Shown here one piece after another: positions 1 through 10,862 of a DNA stretch of 64,000 bases. How positions within the stretch are numbered: position 1 is the first letter of the stretch; each line of letters starts with the position of its first letter. Under the pieces are notes generated by a model, which searched no databases, was not told where the DNA came from, and was given only the letters and a program-made list of their open reading frames with translations. The DNA is from Orychophragmus violaceus (lineage: Eukaryota; Streptophyta; Magnoliopsida; Brassicales; Brassicaceae). Position numbers and translations under genes: made by a program. The stretch spans positions 24,275,615 to 24,339,614 of the forward strand of contig CM058233.1 of NCBI GenBank assembly GCA_030180135.1. The letters are read 5' to 3'.

Positions 1-1256
1 TTTGAGTGTCTCTGTGAATGTCTCTTCATCCAAGGTGGCGTATAAGCTTTCGGATCATGAGATTTCCCAAGATAAGTGCGAAGAGAACCAGGGTGGGAGC
101 GAAGCGAGGGTGGGATACTGCGTTTTCCTGCAGTCATAGCTTTGTGGTTATGAGGTTTGAGCTTAGAAGAGTCATATATGTGCTTTGGTGGATGTAAGAG
201 ATTTGGAGCTTTCTGCTTAAGAGCAGTTGCAAGATTTAAAGATGTTAGAGCATGTTCAGAATGAACTGCCATCTTCTCTTCTCTAACAGGAATCTCTGGT
301 TCCACTTCCACACTGAAGCTCTGTCCATCAATGGTGGATTTCTGCAGCTTATCCATCCTGAACCTCAATGGCTCATCTCCCAGGTGGAGATCAATCAGAC
401 CATGTCGCACATTAATCACAGCTCCAACAGTAGCTAGGAAAGGTCTTCCAAGTAGCAAAGGATCAACTGGCTCAACATTATACTTCAGCGCTACAAAGTC
501 CGTTGGAATCAAGTAGTTTCCAACTCTGACAGGAACGTCTTCAAGAACTCCTTCCGGATATCGCTTTGAACGATCAGCTAGGATAAGAGAGATCCTAGTA
601 GGCTGGAATTCCATCATTCCCAATCTCTCAGCCACAGAGTATGACATGAGATTCACACAAGATCCTAAGTCACACAGAGAACGCTTGAATCTGTCTTTAG
701 AGATGGAACAGTAGAGCACAAAGGCTCCTGGGTTTGGTATCTTCTCTGTAATCTGAATCAGCTTCTTTTCCATCACTTTCATGCAGTTAGCCACTTCTAG
801 CTCCTGTTTAGACATTTTAGGAACCTTAGGATATGGCTCACGTTCTAGGACTATTGCAGGTTTCTGGTCCCGTCTGCGATTTGTGTCGATCGATGCAAGA
901 GATGTGTCGATCGACACAAGGCGATTTCTAGCAATTCCATCAGACGTATCGGGACTGTGTCGATCGATGCTTGAGTTGTGTCGATCAATGCATGTCTCAG
1001 ACAGAAAGAATTCTTCCAAAAAATCCGATATTATGCTCTCTTCTTCTTCTAGCAAGTCAATCTCATCTCTTATGATCACAGCATTGACGGATATGTTATG
1101 TTCAGCTTTCCCAGCTCCATTTTGCCTTTGTATTGCTTGAGATGTCTGTCGGATTTGAACATCTAGCTTCTTCACATGAGTGCTCAAAGATTCAGACTTC
1201 CCATTCAGATCTTCATACACAGCATCCAGCTTCCTGTTGAAGTCCACAGCAGTCTG
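1..1256 (-). CDS. Element A gag C-terminus, linker and retropepsin (partial)
   Basis: A minus-strand frame open from about 1256 to the window edge, entered from gag by a frameshift. Its first part matches the gag coiled-coil tail of B and C (LDAVYEDLNGK). A linker follows whose palindrome pairs at 882-992 are translated as SIDRH/SIDT peptides. The retropepsin domain comes next, with the catalytic-type motif CDLGS and a flap/C-terminal motif LLGRPFLAT, then a conserved tail AYTPPWM near position 20. Retropepsin processes retroelement polyproteins inside the virus-like particle. No RT is visible because the window ends. In B and C the same tail is followed directly by a stop, so A may also lack pol. 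Confidence 0.75.
882..992. repeat. Two 21-bp-spaced palindrome pairs in gag-protease linker of A
   Basis: Units TGTGTCGATCGATGCA (882-897) and TGTGTCGATCGACACA (903-918) are 21 bp apart. A second pair at 956-970 and 977-992 is also 21 bp apart. The second unit of the first pair is a perfect 16-bp palindrome. The flank AAGGCGATTT (917-926) recurs beside other pairs. The units are in frame and encode SIDT or SIDRH. Confidence 0.9.
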
Positions 1257-1503
1257 TCTGACCCTCCAGCAATTGTTCCATCATTGCTTCCATCTTGCTC
1301 TCATGAGCACTAGCAGTAGGAGGTGTATGATAGGAGGATGATCCATAAGTCCTCTGGTAAGAATTACCTTGCTGATTTCCAAACATGTTTCCTTGAAATC
1401 CAGAGCCACTAATGTAGTTCACATCCTCTTCTTTGTTGTCCTCTTTAGCCTTAAACACCTCAATTTCCTGAGCAAAGTGGATAGCTTTCTTTCCAGTCAG
1501 CAA
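1213..1503 (-). pseudogene. Element A gag, C-terminal frame after frameshift
   Basis: Continuation of gag in another frame. It carries the family's KKAIHFAQEIEVF block, a Gly/Asn/Gln-rich stretch (GFQGNMFGNQQGN) and HESKMEAMMEQLLEGQ, all collinear with the intact gag of element B. A second shift near 1256 returns the reading to the frame that holds the protease. Confidence 0.8.
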
Positions 1504-2507
1504 ACTGTGAACAGTGTCCAGCTTATTCTTGATATCAGCAATCTCCAGATTATCAATCTTCCACCAGACTCTTTCCTTCTTCTATCAGCATTCTTGGTGT
1601 TATTGCTGCTTACCAAGTTTTCAATTAGCACTCTAGCCTGCTCAGGAGTCCTTGTATTGAAATTTCCATTGCTGGCATTATCCAATGCGGACTGGTAATG
1701 TAGATCAATTCCTTTGAATAATATGCCCAGCAGCGTCACTTCAGAGAATCCATGATGAGGACAGTCACGTTGGTACTTCTTAAACCTCATCCAAGCAGAC
1801 TTAAGAGGCTCTGTAGGACCTTGGGTGAAGGTTAGAATATCATGTCTCGACTGATCAGAGCGAGCATCATCATAAAAGTGCCTCAAGAACTCTCTCTTCA
1901 TAGCATTCCAAGTAGTAAACTTCCCAGGTTGAAGTTGTTTTAGCCAAGCTGCAGCCTCTCCAGCGAGAGAATAGGGAAAACGTTTGAGATACAGATAGTC
2001 ATAGTTTACCCCATTATACTTCATTCCAGTGATGAAGTCCTCAAAGTCATCAATGTGATCCATCGGTTGCTCGTGTGGGAGACCATGGAAAGGATTCTGT
2101 CTCAGCAGAGAGTAGTAGACATTCTTAATCTCAAAATTATTCCTCTCAAATCCAGGAGGTAAAATTGCTGACCGGTTAGCATAGAACTCATCCGGTCGGT
2201 TGTAGTCAGCAAGAGTCCTCTCCGCAACAACCATCTGCCTCTGAACTTGGGGCTGTTCAGGCGCAGGTTCAGGGATCACTCGTCCCTCAGCATCGATCCT
2301 TTGTCCGTCATCACTGTACCGGTTGTTCTGTCGGTCTCTCAGAACTCCCTCAGCATCAGGTCTCAAAATCAAATGCTCCTGATTAACGTTAGCCATCTTA
2401 GCTTTCTTCTGAGCTTTTCTGTTCTCTCTCTCTAGCTTAGCAAGCTCTTCAAGTTCAAGTTTCACAAACTCTTTGTCCGTATTACTCCTTAGATCGCGAT
2501 CAGTCAT
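1497..2507 (-). pseudogene. Element A gag (frameshifted)
   Basis: Structural gag protein of an Athila-like element with the plant retrotransposon gag domain (PF03732-like). Recognisable motifs are DYNRPDEF, FEDFITGMKYNGV, SLAGEAAAWLKQL, EFLRHFYDDARSDQSR, WMRFKKYQRDCPHHGF and NFNTRTPEQAR. I start it at the ATG of QFMTDRD because the frame further upstream has no ATG before a stop, and B and C have an ATG at the same place. A frameshift near 1565 moves the reading into the next frame, which continues as far as GFQGNMFGNQQG and TYGSSSY (1213-1503) before a second shift. No CCHC zinc knuckle is visible. Non-functional as it stands. Confidence 0.85.
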
Positions 2508-2528
2508 AAACTGTCGGTAGTCGTCAAG

Positions 2529-2665
2529 CGTCGATCGATGCACATGACCGCAACGATCGATTCAGTTCAGGTTTCGCTTTGTGTCGACCGATGCAAGAAT
2601 AGTGTCGATCGATGCAATGCGAAAACGATGTCGATCGACACACAGGACCGTGTCGATCGATGCAG
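2529..2665. repeat. Three palindrome pairs in the leader of A
   Basis: CGATCG-type cores at 2532/2554 (22 bp apart), 2585/2606 (21) and 2632/2654 (22) lie between the PBS and gag. Arms alternate between TGTGT, TGCAT and GCAA types. The flanks include AGGACCG and GTGCGATT, which recur at other pairs. Confidence 0.9.
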
Positions 2666-2779
2666 TGCGATTACAGGCGTACCTGAAACGCAAGAAAAAA
2701 GAAAAAAATTAGTAAACAAAAACAAAACGAAAAACCTAGTCTAAACCCTAAGTTCAAATCTATTGATGACTCAAAAGAG

Positions 2780-2797
2780 TCCCCGGCAACGGCGCCA
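2780..2797 (-). promoter_or_regulatory. PBS, complementary to tRNA-Asp (element A)
   Basis: The plus strand reads TCCCCGGCAACGGCGCCA, which is the 3' end of plant tRNA-Asp including CCA. The element-sense strand is therefore the primer-binding site TGGCGCCGTTGCCGGGGA. It lies 6 bp inside the LTR edge at 2804. Athila-type elements are known to use tRNA-Asp. Confidence 0.9.
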
Positions 2798-2803
2798 AAA
2801 ACT

Positions 2804-3981
2804 TGATACGATCAGAGTTTTAATCCCCAGATCTACACTGAAAGTACACAGACGTGAACCAGTAGTATATAGGGTATCGAATCCACAGAGACTCTAGATT
2901 CTTGCGATAGTTTATAGAATTTCAGGTTAAGCTAGGTAGAAGCGGTAGAAAGCAGTAAATCAAACAGAAAGCAAGTAAACGGTTTGTAAATCAGAAAGCG
3001 AAGGCATCAGGTCAAGGGAGTTCTCAGGAAATCAGGAACACAGGCTAATCAATCAATCGGGATCTAATTAAGAACTGTTCTAGAACTAGAATCAGAGAAT
3101 TATAACAGACCAACTTTCATTGCGAATATTATCTATGTCTAACAACCTAGCAAGCCAACTTTCCTTGCGAGTTCTAGAGATCCTAAACATGCAATAATCT
3201 CAAGTTCTTTCGTTCACAATTCTCCTAAGCCAAATTTCTTTGCGAATAGTCAAATTGCTCATCTAGGTTCTTTCTAGTTAATTAATCAACTTTCGTTGCA
3301 GAAATCAACCTAATATCATAAATCTGGGTAGCTAATTCAGATTAAGCATTAAGAACAACCCTAGATGAAGAACTAACAGATGTGAGTCCCTACAGATTGA
3401 TCAGCCTATAATTCCATGAAATCCCTAATGAGAATCCCTAAACCTAACAGGTAAACTACTCAGACATGATCATTGAAACTGAAGACATGTTGAATAGAAA
3501 ACCAAATAGCATATAATAGATAAATAAACTTGTGTTCAAAATCTCTTCTCTCTCGAGTACAAGACCAGCCCCTCACTCTCTCAATGTAAAATAAAGCGTA
3601 AGTAAAGTGTAGCCCAAACAATGGCTTAAAAACCCTAATATAATGATCAAATCACGGCTGGAGCTTCTTTGTAATTATGAGAAACTTCTGGGCCAAAGTG
3701 CAAATTCCACAACTCTTCATTAACCGCCGAGAATTGTCTGTGTCGACCTTGTGTCGATCGATGCACATGTTGTGTCGATCGACACAGGTCAGTGAAATTG
3801 ATAGTGAACCCTTCCTCTCGGGTTAAATCTCCAAAATGCTCCAGAATGCACCATAATGTCCAAATCCGCTCCAAACGTGTCTAGATCTGAAAACATACAT
3901 AAAAGGACTACAAAGGACTCTAAAATACTCGATAAGAAGACATATACCATGGTTAAAAGTCCTAAAAACCATGATATATCA
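2804..3981 (-). repeat. 5' LTR of element A (1178 bp)
   Basis: Begins TGATACGATC and ends ATATATCA on the plus strand, giving TG..CA ends with a TGATA/TATCA inverted repeat. It is homologous to the LTRs of B and C. In element sense it has a palindrome pair (3750-3786), an AT-rich TATA-like site (about 3636-3645) some 105 bp downstream, then four small hairpins (3111-3122, 3156-3167, 3231-3242, 3287-3298) in the expected R-U5 leader. Confidence 0.88.
3750..3786. repeat. Palindrome pair in U3 of LTR A
   Basis: TGTGTCGATCGATGCA at 3750-3765 and TGTGTCGATCGACACA at 3771-3786 are exactly 21 bp apart, about 105-150 bp upstream of the TATA-like site in element sense. Confidence 0.9.
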
Positions 3982-5408
3982 ACTTGCCTGCGGTATTTCA
4001 CGCAGCTCACGCTTAGACCTAGCCGTGAACCTGTTCGCAGCCTCCAAGGCCTACACAAAAAAAAAAAGAAGAAAAATGATGATGAATGCTAAGCATGAAA
4101 CAAATCAAGAAAGCGAAGGAAATAAACCATTACCTTCCCGACGGCCGCCATCATCTCGGTGTAAGAATCACCGAGGGCCATATCCCCGATAGCCGGGAGC
4201 TGAACGCCTGCGGGCTTAAAATGCCTCAGTAGATAGGCCACACCCTTTGGATCATCCGCAATCGGACATTCCTTTTGATGCCTGAAGCGCCAGTTAAAAG
4301 ATCCGGAGGACCTGGAAGAGGAAGGCCTCGCCTCCATGCTCTGGCTCGATTTCCTCGAGCTCACTTCTCTGTCAGTCCTTTGACGCTTCGCTGCCGGAGG
4401 AAGAGGGCCACCCGAATTCGACCATTCAACCCCCTCGAGCCGTTCGACCGAGAGTCACGTAAAGCAGGCTCTCCAGACGGGTCCTGGGCTAGTTCTTGCC
4501 TGATCAAAGAGGGAGGTAAATCCTCCGCCTCCATGGTCGCTTCTCCGGATCCTGTAGCCGGAGGAAGAGAGACTTGAACAGGGTGAGAAGGAGGGCTCGA
4601 GTATGTACCTGAACAGGAGGATGAGCTGCGGGACCTAAAGCGGCTTGTATACGTTCTACCGTGAAGTTGTCCCAGTTGTTATCCCCCCCTCTCAGGCGAG
4701 CTAAAAACGCTTCTGTTATCGGATTTAAAGCAAGGGACTTAGGAGCTTCTACAGAGCAAAACAAAAAAAGGGGGCGGGTTAGAAGCGGATCAGCGATCGA
4801 TGGTAAAAAACATCATCTAGCAAGAACCTAAAAACCTGACCGACTATGGCAGCCCACTGCCTCGGTACAACAGAAAAATCAAAATCGCCAACCGAGTGGT
4901 TGTTGATCCTGAAAAAGAAATAGTGATCCCGCCATTGATCCCTATTTCGGATCTCTTCGAGCACCTTCCAAAGCGAGGAGAAAGGTAAAACGTCCCCGGA
5001 GCACGGCTGTTATGCTTAACCGAGCAAACCCTCATGAGATCCTCGGCCCCAAAATCGATCTCCTCCTCGGCCGCTCTGACGCCTAGCCCGATGACGTACC
5101 GAACAAAGTTCGTAGTCATCTGGGGAAACGCGAGCTGAAGTTGGGCCAACACCCAACAAAGGAGGCGCAGGATTGGGAAGAAGAGCCCACACTTGTCGAA
5201 ATAAGTGTAGGATGCGCAGCAGTACCTGTCCCGGACGTTCTCCGGAGACTCCGTTGAAAGCGGAATCACCATCTCGACTCCGGCAGGAATCCGGCACTTA
5301 GATCTCAATTTTTGGAGATGTACCGGATTCAGCTTGGACCGAGGGTGCGGACCAAACGGCCCCGCCGGCTGAGAAGTGCTCATTCCCCTCGTTTCTCTCG
5401 CAGTCATG
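3982..5408 (-). pseudogene. Antisense ORF of Tat element (putative gypsy-type transposon protein)
   Basis: Multi-exon minus-strand gene resembling the Transposase_28-like (PF04195) antisense ORF of Tat elements; its function is unknown. The start is near MSTSQPAGPFGP (about 5380) or MTARETRG (5408). Exon 1 carries SPENVRDRYC, LQLAFPQMTTNFVRYVIG and EEEIDFGAEDLMR, then shifts frame near 4980 and goes on as RNRDQWRDHYFFFRI to 4836. Introns with consensus ends lie at 4749-4835 (CAG/GTTTTT..TGTAG) and 4051-4133 (AAG/GTAATG..TGTAG). Another follows a donor near 4610. Later exons carry ECPIADDPKGVAYLLRHFKPAG and MAAVGK. The last exon (EAANRFTARSKRELRE) is cut at 3982 by element A. The breaks make it a pseudogene. 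Confidence 0.65.
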
Positions 5409-6033
5409 ATGATCGATGTATCGGAGTCAAAAAGGGAGAAGAGAGAAGGAATTCTAGAAAGCGAGAGCTTTTTGAAACAAAAACCTAGAGCGAGAAAGGG
5501 AAAAACTAAAATAAAGGAGAGGAAGTTACCTTGCCAATTTGTACTAAGAGCAGTAGTGGGAATCGTGCAAAGTAACTTCCCTTTAAAGCCATCTCTCGCT
5601 CCTCCTTTCTCGAGATCTTCGGGATCTTTCAAATCCCGTGATCTCATCAGTTCGATCCCGCGAAACAGTTGAGATCCTTCAACCTCTTAAGATCTCGACC
5701 GTCGATTTAAAATCAACGGACACGAACGAGCGGCTGATGATCAGGTCACATCTGCATAGATCGAGGTCGATAAGATCTATATGAATCTGGAGATCTCAAC
5801 CGTTAATGATCCACCAGATCGATGGTAGAAGATGAGATCCTCTTAACGAATATACGCCATAACTGTCAAACGCGCCACGAGCAGGTCAGTTCGATCCACG
5901 CGCTAGATCTCGGCCGTTCGATCGAAACAAGATCTATGGACGGGGTAAAATTAATCATTAGGTTTCTCAACACCAAAGGCACACGCGTCTTCCCGAGGAC
6001 GTCCACCGCCCATTAACCTCGACTCGTCAAAAT

Positions 6034-6052
6034 TAATGGGCTGGGGGGCTAC
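6034..6052 (+). promoter_or_regulatory. Polypurine tract of Tat element
   Basis: AATGGGCTGGGGGGCTAC directly precedes the LTR start TGTTGG at 6053, the expected place for a plus-strand primer tract. It fixes the plus orientation of this element although the visible ORF is on the minus strand. Confidence 0.6.
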
Positions 6053-6590
6053 TGTTGGCGCTGGATTTCCCTCTAGGAAATCCGGCCCATTGACAAACAA
6101 AACAAGGGCCCGTAATCATGAACCCGATCCATAATCAAGACAAAGAGCTCGACCGTCACCCATTCTGGGCCTATGCGACCACGAACTGGCCAAAGCCCAG
6201 AAGACGTCGAAACAAGAGGCGATCGAACTCGAGCTCGATAGGAGACAACGTAGAGGAAGAACGACCTGGTCTTCGTCGGTTCAACCGATTCCCGTGAATC
6301 TTGGAGATCGTTATCACAGCGAGGCCGAAAGATTGGAACAAGGAGAACAAATTCGAGGACTATTTAAAGAAGAAGTGGAGATTCATTCAAGACATTCCAA
6401 CCCTAATCAAGAACACTTCGACTAGATAGCTCGATTATCATACTTTGTACTCTCTATTCGATTGTGTTTGTTCTATCTCGACGTTCAATCTCAATAAAGT
6501 CTTTGATTTATAGGAAATCTATATCACCTTTATATCCAAAAGTCAAAATCCACGATTACAAATCCTTGGTGTGAATCTCAGATCTCACAC
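6053..6590 (+). repeat. 3' LTR of Tat element (right edge approximate)
   Basis: Starts TGTTGGCGCTGG after the purine tract and includes an AATAAA-type signal (caataaag, about 6492) followed by T-rich sequence. The right end is unclear. It may stop at CTCACA near 6588, or near CAACACCA at 6621, because an 11-bp repeat (actggtcaatt, 6591-6601 and 6622-6632) flanks a poly-T insert. Confidence 0.5.
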
Positions 6591-6794
6591 ACTGGTCAAT
6601 TTTTTTTTTTTGCAACACCAACTGGTCAATTAAACATACTAGAAACCCTCAATTAAAATATTCAAAATGGTCTTATACTTCTAAAATTTAAAATTACATA
6701 AGACCGGGATCCACATCGGATCCTATTCGGATCCCAGTCCCGTCCCCATTCCCTCTACATAGGACGTACCCTCACCCGTCCCCATTCCTGATGC
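6591..6794. other. Short spacer between Tat LTR and CACTA remnant
   Basis: Contains the 11-bp direct repeat actggtcaatt around a poly-T insert, then AT-rich sequence, then a GGATCC-rich stretch (6707-6735). No gene seen. It presumably includes the lost terminal part of the CACTA element. Confidence 0.4.
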
Positions 6795-7516
6795 TCATGT
6801 TCCCACTCTCGGTCGTTGAATCCCCTCTCTCTCTTCTTCGGAATCTGAATGAAGAACAACATTCCCAAAATGACTAAAATCGACGACTAGATTAACTTCA
6901 AGGTATTCTTCAACCAGAGCTTTGTAATCACTTTCGCTTGCTTGCAGTGGTTCTTGTTCTTCAACCCCGTATACTCTTCCTCGGGGGTATATTTTTGTAG
7001 CTGTGATCCATGGGTCGTTCTTGTATGTTACTCGAGGGTAGGGAATGTAACTCACCTGAATCAAATTGAAGAAGCAATTAGATGGTGTTACAAAAAAATA
7101 ATTCAAGCTAGAAAATAACTAAAAGGTTAAAGTCGATCTTTAACCTGATCTGCTTGAAAAGCAATAATAAGGGATCATATTTTCGAAGGTTCTGAGTCGA
7201 ATGGATAGACGTTGGTTACACCTTGCCCAGTGATAGGGTTGTACCAATCACACAAAAAGACCACGCATCTCATTCCGAGCTTCCCTATGTACTTCACTTC
7301 AAGTATTTCTTTAAGAACACCATAATACACAACTTCGCCGGATGAAGATGAAACTCTGTGATAAGCCGTTGTCCTAGAGGACCCTTCTTTATGCACTTTA
7401 AACGCATATCCCCTTGTGCAATATCGTGGATAAGAATTTGTGTTGTAGTGGAGGCCGCTGACTATATCTATTAACGAATCTTCCGGTTTGCGTCCGTATT
7501 TGACTTCGTTGTTCAC
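6795..7516 (-). pseudogene. CACTA transposase C-terminal part (DUF4216-like)
   Basis: 7175-7516 carries VVYYGVLKEILEVKYIGKLG and VVFLCDWYNPITGQGV, hallmarks of the DUF4216 domain found at the C-terminus of CACTA transposase proteins. After an intron-like AT-rich gap, 6795-7106 carries YIPYPRVTYKNDPWITATKI and an acidic tail (SDSEEER). The two pieces are in order on the minus strand. The domain's biochemical role is unknown. Confidence 0.75.
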
Positions 7517-7766
7517 CTAAGAAGTTACATGTGAGGCAGTTTAGTAACTGATCAAATTTAATGGATTTTAGCTGATATGAAAATAAAAAACTCACATAAA
7601 ACTTTAACCAAATGCAGAAGTATGTTTCTTTCCACTGTTCACGCTCGTCCTCAGTCAATTCTGGATGACGATGTTGGAGTAACTCCATGTATTACCTAAA
7701 AAAATGCAATCAATCTTATTAATACAATTATTATGATATTTAAATGCTATAAAATTACAAAAAAAC

Positions 7767-8567
7767 CTATACTTCCTCGCAGTTGTTGAGAATATACTTG
7801 TGTATGTGTGCATGCTCTTGGGTCGTTAGTTGTCGCTTTTCTAATTTACCACCCAACTTGTTGAAAAATGCTGGGAACCGTTGACGGATAAATTTGTCTC
7901 TCGCCTCTATCATTGTTTCTAGCTGGGCGCCGACTCTTTGTGCGTACTCGCGAAGGGAAGTAATAGCTGGGAAATTTTGATTTTTCTTCGTTGTTATACT
8001 GAGTAACAACAGAACCCTCCACTTTAGCGGGGTTCTTAACCTTTTTTAAGGTGGAACATATAGCGCTCGAAGGAATACATCCACCGATATTGTACCGGAG
8101 CACCTAGTCTAGCTTCTCACGGGAGATGAATGGGTATATGCTCCATAACATCAAAGAAAGACGGTGGAAATATCTTATCTAGATTTCATAGGGTCTTAGG
8201 AATGTTTTGCTCTAAACATCGGTTGCTATCAGCTGTAAGTGACCTCGTGCATATATCCCTGAAAAATCTCCTACCGCGGCAATTGCGTTGTGAACATCCT
8301 TAGGGAGGAGATGAGCAAATGAAAATGGTAGTAGTCGTTGCATCACCACATGACAATCATGGCTCTTCATCCCAATAAACTTGTCTCCATCAGTGTCCAC
8401 ACATTTACGCAAGTTTGATGCGTAACCATCAAGGAATTTAACTGGTCACGTAGTCCACTCAAAAAACTCTTCCTTCGATTTCGGATCTCCCCAATACGCT
8501 GGAATTGGAGGTTTTCCGTTCTTCTGAAGATGAATTTCAGGCCGATCACATATTTCAGGCAGATCAA
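7767..8567 (-). pseudogene. CACTA transposase middle part (DUF4218-like)
   Basis: Fragments in different frames. ICDRPEIHLQ and IPAYWGDPKSKEEFFEW (8446-8664 frame) give the entry to the domain. 8212-8412 has a recognisable FIGMKSHDCHVVMQRLLP block, and a CIPSSAICSTLKK piece near 8060 follows. In intact relatives these form one domain between TNP2 and DUF4216. Frame changes and stops make it non-functional. Confidence 0.7.
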
Positions 8568-8626
8568 GCCTAGACTTCACATTATCTTTCGTCTTCCCTT
8601 GCACGTTGAGAACAGTGTTCATGACG

Positions 8627-10457
8627 TTATCGAATAATTTTTTTCTCAATATGCATGACATCAAGATTATGCCTTAGTAGCTGGTCCTTCCAATATGGTA
8701 TATCCCAAAAGATGCTTAGCTTGTGCCAGTTGTGGACTACACCAGCTCCATATATATTCTCATGCCCGTTCCCACCACATTCACGAGTTCTTAGTGCACC
8801 AAATCTTTCTAAGAGGCCTAAAGTAGTCGACCCATCATCTTGGAGAATAGGATCATCAAACACTTTCCTCTTCTTTATAAAAAGTTTAATGTTTTTATCA
8901 TATGGATGATCATGCGGTAGAAATCTTTTATGACAATCAAACCAACACAATTTGTGTCCATTCTTCAACTGGAATGCATCGGTCTTTTCCTGACAATACA
9001 GACATGCTAACCTACCATGCATTGTCCTTCCTGATAACAAACAATAAGACGGAAAATCGATAATGTCCACATAAGTGCAGCCCTCATCAGAAAAATTTCC
9101 CTGCAGGAGACATCATATGCTACAACACCGGGCAGCCATAACATTTGCAACTCATATATCAATTGCTGCAAGAATACATCAGGTGATCTTCTTGGATGCT
9201 CTCGACCGGGAACGAGTACGGAGAGGAAAAGAAACTCTCGACGCATGCACATAGATGGCGGTAGGTTATAAGGAGTTAAAATCACTGGCCACAACGAATA
9301 TTGTCTTCCATGCCTTCCAAACGGGTTGAAACCATCTGTGCATAATCCGAGGTACACGTTACGTGGCTCATATGCAAAATCAGGATATACTCTCTGAAAA
9401 TGTAGCCACGCTTCTGTTGGATCCCGATGGATCTAGGGTTTGTTATATTGAAAAGAACCAACCTCGTTCTCTTCTATCCCAACAGCTTCATCCCCCGACG
9501 GATGTGCAATCTCTGCTTCTCTTCTATGCTCAACACGCCATCTCATTTCCCCCGCAGTTCGCTCTGATTGGTATAAGAGCCGCAGCCTATCGGTTAACAA
9601 GCATATATCACATTTGCTTGAACGGAACCTTAGCTCTTCCTCTTGTATCCTCATAGCGCGGCTTCTTACAGAATTTACATTCCAGACGATATTCGTCTTC
9701 TCGCCAATATATCATACAGTTGTCGATGCACACATCTATCATCTGATATGGTAATCCAAGCCCTTTAACAAGTTTCTCGACCTCGTTGTATGAACCTGGC
9801 GCAAGATTGTCTTCAGGAAGAATATCTTTCACAAAATCGCAAATCGCATCCACACATTGCTCCGCCAAATTGTAGTCCGTCTTTATGCCCATTAATCTTG
9901 TAGCAGATGATAATGGCGAATAACCCTCTTTGCAACCATCGTAAAGCGGCTCTTCGCTGCATCTAACATATCAAAATATCTCCTAGCTTCTACATTAGGT
10001 TCCTCATCTACCCTAGGTATTTGATATTCACCTACTTCCTGAATATTTTCTCGATATGCATCATTTACCATCTGAACGGTACCTACACCAAAATCTACAT
10101 ACGTGCTATAAGGTTCGCTAGAACTAACATTAGGTTCCCACGTACTAGTACTACCAAAAGGTTATCTACTACTACTTGCATAATCTGATGTTTCCCGTGA
10201 AGATACCAAATCTTATAACCCCCCATAAACCCAAATGAGTACAAGTGATGCAATACTTCGTCAATCTTAGGATTTCTAACATTTCAGCAATGAGTACATG
10301 GGCATTTTAACATACCGGTTTACTGAGTATGTGGTTGACTGCAAGCTACCCTCATGGATTCCTTAATACCAAGTGCATATGGGGTGTGCACTAAGTTCTT
10401 CGTCTCATAAACCCGCAGTCCGTCCATCCACGATCTGAAATAATTAGAGGAAGACAT
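8627..10457 (-). pseudogene. CACTA TNP2 transposase, N-terminal and catalytic region
   Basis: The start is near MSSSNYFRSWMDG at 10457. A transposase-associated region follows (a CPCTHC-like cluster and a GFMGGYKIWYLHG-like stretch, about 10200-10320). 9608-9892 has LPYQMIDVCIDNCMIYW and CKFCKKPRY. 9007-9357 has LGLCTDGFNPFGRHGRQYS and LTPYNLPPSMCMRREF. 8627-9070 has GHKLCWFDCHKRFLPHDHPY, VVHNWHKLSIFWDIPYWKD and HNLDVMHIEK. These are TNP2 (Transposase_21) signatures. TNP2 binds and cuts the element ends. The frame breaks repeatedly, and a stretch near 9420-9480 looks inserted or duplicated. Confidence 0.85.
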
Positions 10458-10554
10458 TTTTCCGTAATGAACAGTACTAGAGAGAGAGAGAGTGAGAGAT
10501 TGGTGTGGAGGAGAAGAGAGAAACGTTTGAAATTTGTAGGATATCAACCGACAA

Positions 10555-10860
10555 AAAACCGACGGATATAGCCGTTATCGTCGGTATTCCGTCGGTTTCT
10601 TGTCGGTCCAACGGTAACACTAACTGCTATATTACGTATCTATTAACGGTAACATGGAACGGAAATGTTTCTGATGGATCATCGACGGATACATGTTGTC
10701 TTTGGGAAACCGTCGGGAAATTTCCGACGGAAGCAACAACCGTCGGAATATGCCGATGAAAATCCGACGACTTCATCACCGTCGATTATCCGTTGGAAAC
10801 TTGTCAGAATTTCCGACGGGATATTTTCCGTCGGTTAATCCGTCGGTTATGGCCATGTTT
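10555..10860. repeat. CACTA subterminal CCGACGG/CCGTCGG repeats
   Basis: A dense cluster of CCGACGG-type heptamers in both orientations, for example ccgacgga, gtcggtattccgtcggtt, aaaccgtcggg, ttccgacggaag and ccgtcggttaatccgtcggtt. Such subterminal repeats are the transposase-binding sites of CACTA elements. Confidence 0.8.
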
Positions 10861-10862
10861 TC

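Larger units (their letters stand above)
1..3981 (-). mobile_element. Athila-like Ty3/gypsy element A, 5' part (runs off left edge)
   Basis: Minus-sense LTR retrotransposon. Reading right to left it has a 5' LTR (2804-3981), a tRNA-Asp primer-binding site, a leader with palindrome pairs, gag and a gag-protease region that is still open at the window start. The 3' LTR lies outside the window. The LTR abuts exon sequence of a Tat-type antisense ORF at 3982, so A inserted into that older element; the next bases (acttg) are the candidate 5-bp target duplication. It belongs to the same family as elements B and C: gag, protease, PBS, LTR ends and hairpins all correspond. Confidence 0.85.
3982..6590 (+). 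mobile_element. 3' end of a Tat-lineage Ty3/gypsy element
   Basis: In plus sense this holds a purine-rich tract just before position 6053, then an LTR beginning TGTTGGCG. The internal part carries a gene on the opposite strand. An antisense ORF downstream of pol is a known trait of plant Tat elements (Grande/Ogre relatives). Its upstream part (gag-pol) is missing because element A is inserted at 3981/3982. The right LTR edge is not resolved. Confidence 0.65.
6795..10862 (-). mobile_element. Decayed CACTA (En/Spm-type) transposon
   Basis: Minus-strand remnant with the domain order typical of plant CACTA transposase genes: transposase-associated domain, TNP2 (Transposase_21), DUF4218, DUF4216. 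The 5' terminal region (10555-10860) is packed with CCGACGG/CCGTCGG subterminal repeats and ends in AACCGACGGATT..GGCCATAACC as seen in CACTA ends. The terminal CACTA itself is not intact. The left end lacks these repeats and is truncated. Many stops and frameshifts: dead. Confidence 0.85.

Noticed and set aside
2508..2543. Gag start codons further upstream, inside the palindrome pairs
   Set aside because: Only GTG/TTG codons are in frame there and a stop lies just upstream. The ATG at 2507, 47055 and 54518 is conserved in all three elements.
2780..2797. tRNA-Asp gene fragments at 2780, 47301 and 54735
   Set aside because: Only the 3' end with CCA is present (CCA is not encoded in plant tRNA genes), right beside LTR edges. 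These are primer-binding sites.
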